This document shows, one piece after another, positions 1-9,658 of a stretch of DNA of 30,926 bases. Position 1 is the stretch's first letter. Each line of letters opens with the position of its first letter. Origin of the DNA: DATGIQ01 sp035295665 (GTDB taxonomy: Bacteria > Planctomycetota > Planctomycetia > Gemmatales > Gemmataceae); NCBI GenBank assembly GCA_035295665.1, contig DATGIQ010000128.1, positions 1-30,926 of the forward strand, in the 5' to 3' direction. Under the pieces are notes generated by a model. The model was not told where the DNA came from, ran no database searches, and saw only the letters and a list, made by a program, of their open reading frames with translations. The position numbers were made by a program, and so were the translations under genes.

Positions 1-2187
1 GAAGCTGACCGCGTACGGGCTGGCCACCGGAAGATCTTCCACTGCCTTGGTCGCGTTGAGCCACTGGTACCGCATCAGGATACGGAGTGCGCGGAGCGCC
101 CGCTGCGATTCCAAGTCCGCCTCCGCGTAATCTCCCTTGGCCAATAACGCGGAGGAAGATTGCAAGTATTGCTGCGCTTTGGCCATGAGCGCCGGTCCAT
201 CCGGGAGCGTATGCCCAGCCTGTTCGAGCTGCTGCTCGATGCGCGTGACTTTGCGGATTTCTTCTTCGGCCAAATCTCGACCCCACGTGGCTGCCCGTTG
301 ACTCGTTTGCCGGGCCTGGTTTTGCAAGCGGGCCACCGTGTGGTTAACCTGGTCCGACGTGAAAAGCACAGCGGCGGTCAGACCAAATTCGGGCAAGGTA
401 ATTTTCGTGCCACCCGTGGTCCGCTCCGCCTTCAGAGCATGGACGCGAGCCGGGGAAATTTCCCATGCCTGCGTGCTATCCGGAATCTGGGGGACGGTAA
501 TGCTGAGCTTGGCGACGGCCGACTGTCCGGGAACAAATTGGGCACCTTTACCCATCCAGATAGGCAGCACGAGGATGCCGCGCTCCGTGCGCAGCACGGC
601 CGCCTTGACAAACGGATCCGAGGTGTCGAGCCAGCTCGGTTCATCGGGCGCCGCCACCAAGAGCGGCTCGAGCATTTTCAGTTCTAAATTCAGCAGGGCC
701 AGGGTCAACAAGCGGTCCCGGCCTTGATGATCGTCAGCCAGAAAACGGTCCGACCAGTAGCCAATTCCCCGGCAGCCGGCGGCCAAGGCGATGTACGTCA
801 GCAAGCGGATTTGTTCGGGTTGCGGGCCGATCGGTTCGTCGAAGCGGGCGGAACCGGGCCGGCCGTAGACCAGATTGGTGTACGAGTCGGGCAGGTGGGT
901 TTGGATCCACGTCCACAGAAAGGCTCCCTGCCGGCTCAGGAGCCGGCGTTGGTTGAGCCAGATACGGTACTGGGGGAGCTCCAGCCCGGTCAGGAGCGGC
1001 CAACGGTGGGTTCCGAGAAGGTCGAGATTACGGGAGAAAGGACGCAGACCATCCCAGGCATCGGCACCGACGGGCCGTTGCGGATCGGCAAGATGCACGA
1101 GACTGACGGTCCGCGTCACCGGCGTGAGATCCTCTTCAGTCAAACGGCCGCCCACATCCCAGAAGAGCAAGTTTTCGCGGTCCACGTAACGGGCGATCTC
1201 GTCACGGAACTCGCTCGATTTTGGGGGACTCGAATCGGTTGTGCTGGCCGGGAGAGCGGGCACCACCCACAGCCCCAATGTTGCCGCTTCCTCCGCCAGG
1301 GTGGGCGAAGCCGCCGGATCGAACCACACCGTGTTGAACCCGGCGTCGCGCAGCGTTCGGAGCGGCGTGTCGCTGTGGCGAATGCCCCGGAAGAAGAAAG
1401 GTTTGCCGTTGACCAGCAGCTGCCCCCGGTCCATCTCCACCAAGCCACTGCGGGTCGATTTGCGCGGCGTTTCGCCCGGATGCAACAACTTGGCCGACGG
1501 CACCGCCCGGCTCGCCGCTTCCGTTGCCGACTTGCCACCACCCGTGGAAGGGAGGCCGGACGTCGGTTCAAGGACCGGCCCAATCTCTAGGTCGTCGATC
1601 CAGACATCGGTCAGGCCGGGCCCAGCGTAGACATTGACCAGCAGGCGATCGATATACGCGTCGGTAAAGTCCACGTCGCGCTTCAGTTGGGCACGCATGA
1701 TTTGCTGCTGCTGCGCGGCCTGCTTGGCGGGGCGACGCAGCTCCAGGCGTTGCCAACGGCTGACGGGCTGATAAAGATCGCCGCGCAGGAGCGCGGTGAG
1801 CGGTTCATCGAGATTGCTCGGGTTGTGCTCTCGGGGTAACACAAGCCGGGCTAAGAGCTGAATGCCGGGGCGGTTGGCCTTCACGCAGAAGCTGATGCTG
1901 AGGTCTTCCGTGATCGGGGCACGATTGGTTGGATAGTAGTAATAGATGTAGCTCCCCTGTTCGCAAGTGATCTGAAGATGTTCGGAAAACTGTCCCGTGT
2001 GGGCCGTGGCATCGGTGATCTCATGGACCAGCTCACGGAAGGATGCGTCCGCGGTTCCTTTGAGCCAAACGGGCTCGCGCACCTCGAAGCCATTGCGATG
2101 GATTTGTTGGGCCTGCGCCAAATCCAGGAGTGTCCACGCCAACGTGGCGGTCATCAGCACCGCCGCAGCCGTTCGAGCGTGCCGCAT
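1..2187 (-). CDS. Secreted glycoside-hydrolase-like protein, 3' end outside window
   Basis: Open without a stop from ATG at 2187 to base 1 (729 complete codons), so the C terminus lies beyond the left edge. The start is supported by AAGGAG about 8 bases upstream. Residues 1-26 form a signal peptide (basic MRHAR, hydrophobic core, AQA cleavage site). Residues about 30-210 look like a beta-sandwich ligand-binding domain with Trp and acidic residues (VWIDDLEIGP). From about residue 255 the run VNGKPFFFRGIRHSD, then a helix and GFNTVWFD, resembles the first strand and helix of the TIM barrel of GH2/GH5-like glycosidases. A later segment has FLWTWIQTHLP. The last 110 visible residues are helical and charged. 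I cannot point to a confident catalytic Glu pair, so enzyme activity is inferred and it could be a non-catalytic barrel protein. It is divergent from the 2510 gene across a 322-base gap. Confidence 0.8.
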   Translation of the reverse strand, partial: MRHARTAAAVLMTATLAWTLLDLAQAQQIHRNGFEVREPVWLKGTADASFRELVHEITDATAHTGQFSEHLQITCEQGSYIYYYYPTNRAPITEDLSISFCVKANRPGIQLLARLVLPREHNPSNLDEPLTALLRGDLYQPVSRWQRLELRRPAKQAAQQQQIMRAQLKRDVDFTDAYIDRLLVNVYAGPGLTDVWIDDLEIGPVLEPTSGLPSTGGGKSATEAASRAVPSAKLLHPGETPRKSTRSGLVEMDRGQLLVNGKPFFFRGIRHSDTPLRTLRDAGFNTVWFDPAASPTLAEEAATLGLWVVPALPASTTDSSPPKSSEFRDEIARYVDRENLLFWDVGGRLTEEDLTPVTRTVSLVHLADPQRPVGADAWDGLRPFSRNLDLLGTHRWPLLTGLELPQYRIWLNQRRLLSRQGAFLWTWIQTHLPDSYTNLVYGRPGSARFDEPIGPQPEQIRLLTYIALAAGCRGIGYWSDRFLADDHQGRDRLLTLALLNLELKMLEPLLVAAPDEPSWLDTSDPFVKAAVLRTERGILVLPIWMGKGAQFVPGQSAVAKLSITVPQIPDSTQAWEISPARVHALKAERTTGGTKITLPEFGLTAAVLFTSDQVNHTVARLQNQARQTSQRAATWGRDLAEEEIRKVTRIEQQLEQAGHTLPDGPALMAKAQQYLQSSSALLAKGDYAEADLESQRALRALRILMRYQWLNATKAVEDLPVASPYAVSF

Positions 2188-2509
2188 CCTTGCCGCTCCT
2201 TGCTATCTTGGTTAAGTTGCTCACCTTGTCCGGCATTCCAGGCATGAAAGTGATCGCTTGTACCACAAGGATTCTCCCGACGGAAGAGCACTCCCCACTA
2301 CGATCTGGTCCGGTCGCCAAACGAACCCGCACATCTTTCTTCAAGTTCTTGATCGCTACTACCGATATGGGAGGAAGAGCCGTTTCGGCTCGCGGTCACC
2401 GTTTCAATGAGACCGATCGGTCGCCGACCCGGGCCTCATCTGCGTAGGCTGTTCACCTGCATCCGATCGTTCCGTTTGCCCTTGGCCAAACGATTAGAGG
2501 GAGTTCGCG
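2188..2509. promoter_or_regulatory. Divergent intergenic region with small palindromes
   Basis: This is a 322-base gap between two divergently transcribed secreted-protein genes, so it must hold both promoters. I see no convincing -35/-10 pair. Visible elements are the inverted repeats CTTGT/ACAAG (2257-2269) and GAGCCG/CGGCTC with a TTT loop (2377-2391), a perfect 12-base palindrome GACCGATCGGTC (2411-2422), and CGTTTG/CAAACG (2473-2492). The last sits just before the Shine-Dalgarno of the 2510 gene. The palindrome at 2411 is the best operator candidate. No ORF here looks like a gene. Confidence 0.4.
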
Positions 2510-5500
2510 ATGATCCTGTCGTTTCGTCTTCTATTCCGCAAGAACCATGAGCGTCCCATTCGCGGCAAAGGCCAAGCACAAGCCAGATGCCGGAGCCTGC
2601 GATCATCGCTGAGCGTGGAAGCGTTGGAAAACCGTACGCTGCTGAGCAGCAACGTGATCAGCGGCTTCGTCTTCAATGATGCCAACAACAACGGCCTTCT
2701 GGATCCGGGCGAAAACGGCCTTGCCAACGTGCCGCTCCAGCTCCGCAATGCGTCCGGTGTAGTGGTCGCGACGACGATTACCGATGCCAATGGCTCCTAT
2801 CAATTCAACGTGGACAATACGATCAGCACGGCACCGATGACGGTGCAGCGATCCGCGTCGGTTCCCCTGAGTCCAACCGACTGGACGAAGATGCTTTCCG
2901 TCGGCCAATTTGATCCAACTCTCGGTACGCTGACATCGGTCGACATTATCAATGCGGGGTCGATCACCAGTGAGATCAAAGTCGAAAACCTCGATGCATC
3001 TTCAGCGACGATCACTGCCACCGTCTCGGGTTCCCTCACCCTGTCGGGGACGGGCTTCCATTCCCTCGTGACCAATGGCGCGGCGAGCAAAACGTTTACC
3101 GCCGGTCCCTACGATGGAGCCATTGATTTTGATGATCCCTCCGGCCATGATTTTGGACCCCAAACCGCCTCCGGATCCACCTCGTTCACGGTGACGAACC
3201 CCAGCGACCTTGCAAATTTCGTCGGGACCGGGACGATCACGCTAAGCGAAATGGCTCATGCCACGTCCTCGGCCAGCGGAGCCGGCAACCTGGTAGCGCA
3301 GATCACCACCACCGCGGCAGCGCAGATTTCAGTGGTTTACCATTACACCCCCAACAATAGTTTGAAAGCAGGGGCCTATACGATCATCCAGACCAATCAG
3401 CCGGCCGGCTTCCTCGATGGCAAGCTCTCCACCAATGGCACGGTCATCCCAAACAGCGTTGGCCAGCATGTCATCAGCGTCACCCTGGGGAGCAGCGATC
3501 TTCCGCACAACGACTTTGCCGAGCTCGTTCCTGCAAACCTGGCGGGGTATGTTTATCTCGATACCAACGACAACGGCGTCCGAGAAGCCGGAGAAGCAGG
3601 GATCGCCGGAATTACCGTCACGTTGACGGGCACCAATGATCTTGGTCCCGTCAGCATTGCGACCCTCACCAGCGCCGTCGGCGGCTATCAATTCCAGAAT
3701 CTTCGGCCGGGCAGCTATACGATCACCGAGACCGAACCGGCAAGCTACTTGCACGGCAGAAACGCGCTCGGATCACTGGGCGGCACTGTCACCAGCGATC
3801 AAGTCATCGCCGTCAATCTCAATGCGGGAGCCAACGGCAGCGATTATGATTTTGCGGAATTGGTTCCGGCGAGCGTTTCCGGATTCGTGTTCCTGGATGC
3901 GAACAACAATGGAATGAAAGATCCGGGCGAAGCGGGCATCCCGAGTGTGAACATCGCCCTCGTGGGACTGGACGATAAGGGTTCGGTTCACGCGACCGCA
4001 GTGACGGCGAGCGACGGGAGCTACCAATTTCGAAATCTCCGCCCGGGAAGTTACACGGTCTCGGAAACGGAACCCGTCGGGTACGTCCACGGCAAGAACA
4101 CGCTCGGATCGCCGGGTGGCACGATCCTCAGTAGCCTGGCCATGGCGGTCAATCTCGGGGTTGGTGTCGGTGGCACGAACTACAATTTCGCGGAACTGGG
4201 AGCCAGCAGCCTGGCAGGATTTGTCTATGTCGATGCCAACAACAATGGCACGAAGGATCCGGGAGAAGCTGGGATCGGCAATGTCACCATCACAGTTTCG
4301 GGCATCAGCGACCAGGGAGCCGTCAACTTCACCACGACGACCGCGGCGGACGGGAGTTATCTGTTCCGCAGCCTTCGACCGGGCAGTTACGTGATCCAGG
4401 AAACGGAGCCGGCCGGCTACTTGCACGGCAAGAATACGCTGGGCTGGCCCGGTGGAACGGTTCTCAATGGCCAGGCGATTGCGGTCAACCTGGATGCTCA
4501 GATTGCAGGAGTCAATTACGATTTCGCTGAGCTGAACGCCCCCGGCAGCCTGGCCGGGTACGTTTACGTCGAAACTACCGGTACGGCGAACAGAGATCCG
4601 CGTGCATCCGGCATCGCGGGGGTCAACGTAACCTTGGTTGGCACGTCCGATCTGGGCCAGTCGGTAAGTGTTTCACTGACGACGGCGCCCGATGGGAGTT
4701 ATCGCTTCCTCAACATTCGTCCCGGAACCTATGCGATCACGGAAGCGCAGCCGCTGGGCTACATCCACGGCGATCAAAGCGTGGGAACGGTCGGGGGCAT
4801 ATCCGGCGATCATCGGTTCTCTGGGATCGCGCTTCCGCCCGGCACCACCGGCACAGATTACAACTTTGGCGAACTTCAGCCGACTTCGAGCCCCGGAATG
4901 ATTTTTGCCGATACGTTTGGGTTTCCCGCGGACTTTGCTCATCCCCTGGACGTGTCCATCTTGAGCAAGTCGCAATTCCTATCCTCCAATAACACGCTGG
5001 ATCCGAACGTGTTGGCAGAGGCCGCTTTTGTCGACGGTTTGTACCGGCATATCCTGGGCCGATCCGCCGACGCAGCCAACTTGGTCGGCTGGGTGCAAAT
5101 GCTGCAAAATGGGGCCTCTCGTGTCCAGATTGTGGAAGTCATCTGGACCTCGCCGGAACACCGTGGGCTGGAGGTCGACCGCCTGTACGAAACGTTCCTG
5201 CATCGAAATGCTGATGCGGCCGGCCGGACAAGCTGGATGAATGCCCTTTTGGGCGGAGCCAGTGAGATGGACGTGGCCCGGGCCCTGATTGCGTCGCCGG
5301 AGTTCCAGGCCGCGCACCCAGATGATACTTCTTACGTGACGGCTCTTTATGGGATGATCTTGGGACGCACTCCGAGTACGGCGGAGGTCGCGAGCTGGGC
5401 CGCGGCGCTGAAAAGTGGCGTCAGCCGGGACGCAGCAGCCAACACGTTCCTGACTTCCAGTGAATCCGACCAGCTTTTGGTGAACGACGCCTATGTATTC

Positions 5501-5647
5501 TTCCTGCATCGCACGGCCGATGCAGCGGGCAGTCAGGGCTGGACAAGTAAGCTGCTCCAAAGCAGCATCACGCCTGGAGTCGTTTGCGAGACCTTCTTGG
5601 CGTCCGACGAGTTCTTTACCCTGGCTCGAAATGCCAGCACGACCTAG
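2510..5647 (+). CDS. Surface protein: LExRxLLS motif, choice-of-anchor, SdrD B-like repeats, DUF4214 repeats
   Basis: 1045 residues; ATG preceded by GAGGGAG. The N terminus is basic, followed by VEALENRTLLS at residues 36-46, the planctomycete LExRxLLS signature of exported proteins. The first SdrD/Cna-B unit (GFVFNDANNNG..., about 51) is interrupted at about 105-285 by a beta-rich segment resembling choice-of-anchor E domains. It is followed by four more B units starting near 344, 456, 567 and 680, with a regular period of about 112. Units 1-4 keep the calcium-binding-type loop D-x-N-x-N-G-x-x-(D/E)-x-G-E, while unit 5 has lost it (ETTGTANRDPRASG). Residues about 828-1040 hold four DUF4214-like units with the motif Y-x-x-(I/F)-L-(G/H)-R-x-(A/P)-(D/S)-A. 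There is no LPXTG, PEP-CTERM or TM anchor. The likely role is adhesion or matrix structure on the cell surface; this is inferred from domains only. Confidence 0.85.
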   Translation: MILSFRLLFRKNHERPIRGKGQAQARCRSLRSSLSVEALENRTLLSSNVISGFVFNDANNNGLLDPGENGLANVPLQLRNASGVVVATTITDANGSYQFNVDNTISTAPMTVQRSASVPLSPTDWTKMLSVGQFDPTLGTLTSVDIINAGSITSEIKVENLDASSATITATVSGSLTLSGTGFHSLVTNGAASKTFTAGPYDGAIDFDDPSGHDFGPQTASGSTSFTVTNPSDLANFVGTGTITLSEMAHATSSASGAGNLVAQITTTAAAQISVVYHYTPNNSLKAGAYTIIQTNQPAGFLDGKLSTNGTVIPNSVGQHVISVTLGSSDLPHNDFAELVPANLAGYVYLDTNDNGVREAGEAGIAGITVTLTGTNDLGPVSIATLTSAVGGYQFQNLRPGSYTITETEPASYLHGRNALGSLGGTVTSDQVIAVNLNAGANGSDYDFAELVPASVSGFVFLDANNNGMKDPGEAGIPSVNIALVGLDDKGSVHATAVTASDGSYQFRNLRPGSYTVSETEPVGYVHGKNTLGSPGGTILSSLAMAVNLGVGVGGTNYNFAELGASSLAGFVYVDANNNGTKDPGEAGIGNVTITVSGISDQGAVNFTTTTAADGSYLFRSLRPGSYVIQETEPAGYLHGKNTLGWPGGTVLNGQAIAVNLDAQIAGVNYDFAELNAPGSLAGYVYVETTGTANRDPRASGIAGVNVTLVGTSDLGQSVSVSLTTAPDGSYRFLNIRPGTYAITEAQPLGYIHGDQSVGTVGGISGDHRFSGIALPPGTTGTDYNFGELQPTSSPGMIFADTFGFPADFAHPLDVSILSKSQFLSSNNTLDPNVLAEAAFVDGLYRHILGRSADAANLVGWVQMLQNGASRVQIVEVIWTSPEHRGLEVDRLYETFLHRNADAAGRTSWMNALLGGASEMDVARALIASPEFQAAHPDDTSYVTALYGMILGRTPSTAEVASWAAALKSGVSRDAAANTFLTSSESDQLLVNDAYVFFLHRTADAAGSQGWTSKLLQSSITPGVVCETFLASDEFFTLARNASTT

Positions 5648-6025
5648 AGCCCATGGCAGCCAGGTGGAGCAGGCGGCCTCAAGCCCACCCAGGGCCCTGG
5701 GTGGGCTTGTGCCCACAAGCAAAGCCCTGCCATTTCGCTGGCTCATAGCTCCAATTGCTGTGCCTTCCAAAGCCGCCGGCTTGGGCCACGACATCTCTAA
5801 ACAACTGCCCTTGTTCCCGATTCAAGTCTGTGCCCATAATAAAAACTGAGACAAATAGCTCTACGATGGAGCGATCAGCGCATCATGACGCTTGCTACTC
5901 GGTCCATGCTAGTCCTACGCATCTGCGACACAGCGATTTCTTCTGCCCGTTCACGCCCTCGGGCCCTGAATCGGCGAGCGGCAGCCTTCCCCAGAGCGGC
6001 CGACCGCTGAGCGAGACGTGTTTAC
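5648..6025. other. 378-base intergenic region with strong palindrome
   Basis: This separates two co-directional genes and holds no convincing ORF. It begins with a perfect 28-base palindrome (5681-5708) overlapping a second hairpin, which probably ends the upstream transcript. At 5811-5840 TTGTTC, 18 bases and CATAAT make a mediocre sigma70-like promoter that would give the helicase gene a leader of about 180 bases. The remaining sequence shows nothing I can name. Confidence 0.4.
5681..5720 (+). terminator. 28-base perfect palindrome overlapping a second hairpin
   Basis: Arms AAGCCCACCCAGGG (5681-5694) and CCCTGGGTGGGCTT (5695-5708) are exact reverse complements with no spacer. The 3' arm shares bases with a second hairpin, GCTTGTG (5705-5711) / CACAAGC (5714-5720), so only one can be fully formed. 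It lies 34 bases after the surface-protein stop. No U-tract follows, so it may act as an RNA-end stabiliser or a dispersed repeat rather than an intrinsic terminator. Confidence 0.45.
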
Positions 6026-9000
6026 ATGACACTGACCACACAACTTTCCCAACAAGTAGCGGCCGACGTTCGGCGGCGCGGCCAGCAGTATTTTCGGAGT
6101 GGGGCTGTCAACATCGTTGACGGCGACAACTGGTTTGTACGTGCCCTCGTACAGGGGAATCTCGATTACCGGGTGAGCCTGACACGGCAAGCCAATCGGT
6201 TGAAGGTCTTTTGTACCTGCCCCTATTACCAGGATCGGATTGCGCCGTGCAAGCACATCTGGGCCACCGTCTTGGCTTCGGAGTCTCAACGGTTTCTGAA
6301 CGGTTCAGGGCAGATGGAGCGCCTCCGTGTGGAAGACGACGAAGATGCCTTTGACCAATGGGAACAAGGCAATGGCTGGGCGGCGGAGGAGGTTGAAGAG
6401 GAGGACGACGGCTGGGACCAGCGGAACGGCGGCCGCTACGTTTCCTATCCCCACGTGCAACACTACGCCCGGCCGCAGGTTCAACGGCCTGCAAAGAAAC
6501 GTCGCCGCGCTTCGGATTGGAAGAAGCAGCTTGCCGGGCTGCGCGGGGAGATGCAGCGCGAGGAGGAGCCAGCCAACGAGAGCTGGCACGCCGGGGCGGA
6601 AATTCTGTATATCGTGGACGTCGCGGAGACACTGGCGAACCATGCGTTGACAATCGAAGTGATGCAGCGCCAACGAAAGAAGGACGGCGGCTGGAGCAAG
6701 CCGAGAGCCCAACGGCTTCTCTTCGATCAAATCGAAAAACTTCCCGATCCTGATGATCGCCGGTTTCTGGCTCTGTTGATGGGCGCGCGGCAGGAGCGGC
6801 CGTACTACATGGGGTATTCCTATCCCAGCTACGATTCGGCCGAATGCCGCTATCGGCTTACCGAGCCCATGCTGGAGACGCTGATCCCGGGCATGTGCGC
6901 AACGGGCCGCTGCTGGCTGCGCCGGTCGCCCGAGGACGTTGCGATGCCAGTCCTCCGCTGGGAGAATGGCGAGCCCTGGGAGCTATGGCTCCAGGTTACC
7001 CACGATGAATCCGGCAAACACGCTCTTCTCCAAGGCGACCTGCGCCTCGGGAGCGAACGGTTGCCCTTACAGAAGCCGGTTCTGCTTGTTCATGGCGGCC
7101 TTGTTTTTACGGATGACCGGGTGGCCCGGCTGCAAGATTTCGATGCGTTTGAATGGATCAGCCTGTTGCGCAAGAATGGGCCGTTGGCCGTACCGATCGC
7201 GCAACAGGGGGACCTGCTCAAGGAACTGCTGGGTTTGCCGCGGCTACCCCGGCTCGACTTACCCAAGGAACTCTGCTTCGAAGAAGTCTGCATCGTTCCT
7301 AGACCGCGCCTGAAGGTACGGCCGCCGGAACGGCATGGGTGGGGATACGATCGGCTGCGGGGCGAATTATCGTTCGATTACGATGGAGAAATCGTGGCCA
7401 CCACGAAGCCGGGCCGTGGCATCTACCAGGCCGACCAGCACCGGCTCATCCGGCGTGACGAGACCGCGGAAGCATCGGCTCGCGAGAAACTTCACGAGGT
7501 CGGCTTTCGTGCACCGACTTATTCCAACAAGCACGAGTTGCACCTTGCTCCGCGCAACTTACCCAAGGTGGTGCGGACTCTCCTCGAAGCAGGGTGGCAC
7601 GTCGAGGCCGAAGGGAAGCTCTATCGGCAGCCGGGCACCATTCGCATGGAGGTGAATTCCGGCGTCGACTGGTTTGAGCTGCATGGGACGGTGGATTTTG
7701 GTGATACGACGGCCCGGCTCCCGGAACTCCTGGCCGCCGTCAAGCGCGGCGAAGACATTGTTCGCCTCGACGACGGGACCTTCGGCATGCTCCCCGAGGC
7801 CTGGCTCAAGAAATACGGCGTCCTGGCGGGACTCGGGACGGCCGAGGAGGATCATCTCCGTTTCCGCCGCAGCCAGGTCGGGTTACTGGATGCATTGCTC
7901 GCGTCGCAGCCGAACGCTACCTGTGACGCTGTCTTCGCCCAAGCCCGGGATGAGCTACACCGGTTTGAAGGCATCGAGCCAGTCGATCCGTCCCCCGGTT
8001 TCATTGGCCAGCTGCGCGGTTACCAGCGTGAGGGGCTCGGATGGCTCTATTTTTTGCAGAAATTCGGATTCGGCGGCTGCCTGGCTGACGATATGGGCCT
8101 GGGCAAGACAATCCAGGTGTTGGCCTTGCTCGATTCCCGGCGGGAAATGCGCCAAGAAGGTTCGGCTGGGCGCAATGGCGCCCAGAAAGGGCGCCTGCGA
8201 CCGTCGCTGGTCGTGGTCCCCAAATCGCTCGTGTTCAACTGGAAGCAAGAGGCAGTCCGCTTCACGCCGCAGCTGCGCTTGCTGGATCACACCGGGACCG
8301 CTCGAGCCAAAGCCGGCGAGCACTTCGATGATTATGACGTAATCCTGACGACGTATGGAACGCTCCGCCGGGATGCCCTTCTCTTCAAGGATGTGCGGTT
8401 CGATTATTGCATCCTGGACGAAGCCCAGGCCATCAAGAACGCGAGCTCCGAATCCGCCAAAGCGGCACGCCTTCTTCAGGCCGAATATCGGCTGGCCCTG
8501 AGCGGTACGCCGATCGAGAATCACCTGGGTGAGCTTTGGAGCCTGTTCGAATTCCTGAACCCCGGCATGCTGGGAACCGCTTCGGTATTCCGGCTGGGCG
8601 GTGCCGGCGCCCGCAATCCCGAGGAAGAGACCCGCGCCCTCCTGGCACGGGCACTGCGTCCGTTCATCCTCCGCCGGACGAAGGATCAAGTCGCCAAGGA
8701 TTTGCCGCAAAAATCGGAGCAGACCATCTACTGCGAGCTGGAACCGTCGCAGCGCAGGCAATATGACGAATTGCGCAAACATTACCGCGAAACTTTGCTC
8801 GGCCGCATCGAACGGGATGGGATCAATAAATCCAAGATCCAGATCCTCGAAGCTCTACTCCGGCTTCGCCAGGCCGCTTGCCACGTTGGGCTAATCGATA
8901 AGCGGAAGGTAACGGAGTCCAGCGCAAAGTTGGATGCCTTGCTGCCCCAGCTGGCCGAGGTGCTCGAAGAAGGCCACAAAGCATTGGTCTTTTCGCAGTT

Positions 9001-9427
9001 CACCAGTTTGCTGGCGATTGTGCGCGCGCGGTTGGATCGGGACCAGATTCCTTACGCGTATCTGGATGGCCGCACTCGGAATCGAGGCCAGAAGGTGGAG
9101 CAATTCCAGAATGATCCCGACTGCAAGCTGTTCTTGATCAGCCTCAAGGCCGGTGGGCTCGGGCTAAACCTGACCGCGGCCGAGTATGTATTCCTCCTCG
9201 ATCCGTGGTGGAATCCCGCCGTCGAAGCGCAAGCCATCGACCGCACACACCGAATTGGTCAAACTCGGCCCGTGTTCGCGTATCGCTTGATTGCTCGGGA
9301 CACCGTGGAGGAGAAGGTCCTGGAACTCCAGCAGAGCAAACGCGCTTTGGCGGATGCGATTATCAATGCTGATAACAGCTTAATCCGGAATTTGGGGCGT
9401 GAAGATCTAGAGCGGTTGCTCTCTTGA
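6026..9427 (+). CDS. SWIM-domain SNF2-family DEAD/H helicase
   Basis: 1133 residues. Residues 63-77 form a SWIM zinc finger (C63-x-C65-x9-C75-x-H77). A long acidic and basic linker (about 100-180) and a middle region of the kind found in bacterial Snf2 proteins follow. The two RecA-like lobes start at about 655. Motif I DMGLGKT is at 689-695, motif II DEAQ at about 798, TGTP-type motif III reads SGTPIENHLGELW, and the C-terminal lobe has FSQFTSLL, SLKAGGLGLNL and RTHRIGQ at about 1073. All motifs for ATP-driven DNA translocation are intact. The SWIM domain suggests DNA or protein binding. The family is often linked to transcription recycling (RapA/HepA-like) or DNA repair, but the substrate cannot be read from sequence. 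The Shine-Dalgarno is weak (GAGCGAGACG). It stands alone between intergenic gaps. Confidence 0.93.
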   Translation: MTLTTQLSQQVAADVRRRGQQYFRSGAVNIVDGDNWFVRALVQGNLDYRVSLTRQANRLKVFCTCPYYQDRIAPCKHIWATVLASESQRFLNGSGQMERLRVEDDEDAFDQWEQGNGWAAEEVEEEDDGWDQRNGGRYVSYPHVQHYARPQVQRPAKKRRRASDWKKQLAGLRGEMQREEEPANESWHAGAEILYIVDVAETLANHALTIEVMQRQRKKDGGWSKPRAQRLLFDQIEKLPDPDDRRFLALLMGARQERPYYMGYSYPSYDSAECRYRLTEPMLETLIPGMCATGRCWLRRSPEDVAMPVLRWENGEPWELWLQVTHDESGKHALLQGDLRLGSERLPLQKPVLLVHGGLVFTDDRVARLQDFDAFEWISLLRKNGPLAVPIAQQGDLLKELLGLPRLPRLDLPKELCFEEVCIVPRPRLKVRPPERHGWGYDRLRGELSFDYDGEIVATTKPGRGIYQADQHRLIRRDETAEASAREKLHEVGFRAPTYSNKHELHLAPRNLPKVVRTLLEAGWHVEAEGKLYRQPGTIRMEVNSGVDWFELHGTVDFGDTTARLPELLAAVKRGEDIVRLDDGTFGMLPEAWLKKYGVLAGLGTAEEDHLRFRRSQVGLLDALLASQPNATCDAVFAQARDELHRFEGIEPVDPSPGFIGQLRGYQREGLGWLYFLQKFGFGGCLADDMGLGKTIQVLALLDSRREMRQEGSAGRNGAQKGRLRPSLVVVPKSLVFNWKQEAVRFTPQLRLLDHTGTARAKAGEHFDDYDVILTTYGTLRRDALLFKDVRFDYCILDEAQAIKNASSESAKAARLLQAEYRLALSGTPIENHLGELWSLFEFLNPGMLGTASVFRLGGAGARNPEEETRALLARALRPFILRRTKDQVAKDLPQKSEQTIYCELEPSQRRQYDELRKHYRETLLGRIERDGINKSKIQILEALLRLRQAACHVGLIDKRKVTESSAKLDALLPQLAEVLEEGHKALVFSQFTSLLAIVRARLDRDQIPYAYLDGRTRNRGQKVEQFQNDPDCKLFLISLKAGGLGLNLTAAEYVFLLDPWWNPAVEAQAIDRTHRIGQTRPVFAYRLIARDTVEEKVLELQQSKRALADAIINADNSLIRNLGREDLERLLS

Positions 9428-9639
9428 TGGCAGCGGAGAACGGATGCGAGGTATGTCGGCGTTATCTTGTCCGCAGGGAAGGCCCGTTCCAGCAATACTT
9501 CGCCGAGTGCTTGTGATGTGATGGGTGCCTCTTTCGGCAGCATCCTTACGATGCGTTCTCTCGGCGCACAAGGCGGTCAGTTGGCGACATCCGGCGCTGA
9601 AAGGCATGGTCCGAGCGACCAATTGCGAGGTGTGGCTGG

Positions 9640-9651
9640 CTCCGGCCGGAG
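9640..9651. repeat. 12-base palindrome between convergent genes
   Basis: CTCCGGCCGGAG is a perfect palindrome 8 bases beyond the tatC stop, in the 231-base gap between the convergent helicase and tatC genes. It may mark the end of the tatC transcript, but it lacks a loop and a U-tract. The rest of the gap (9428-9658) shows no gene. Confidence 0.25.
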
Positions 9652-9658
9652 AGTTCGA

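Noticed and set aside
724..1590. A 288-codon plus-strand open frame
   Set aside because: It is antisense to the secreted glycosidase-like gene. The minus frame has a signal peptide, a ribosome site and uninterrupted coding.
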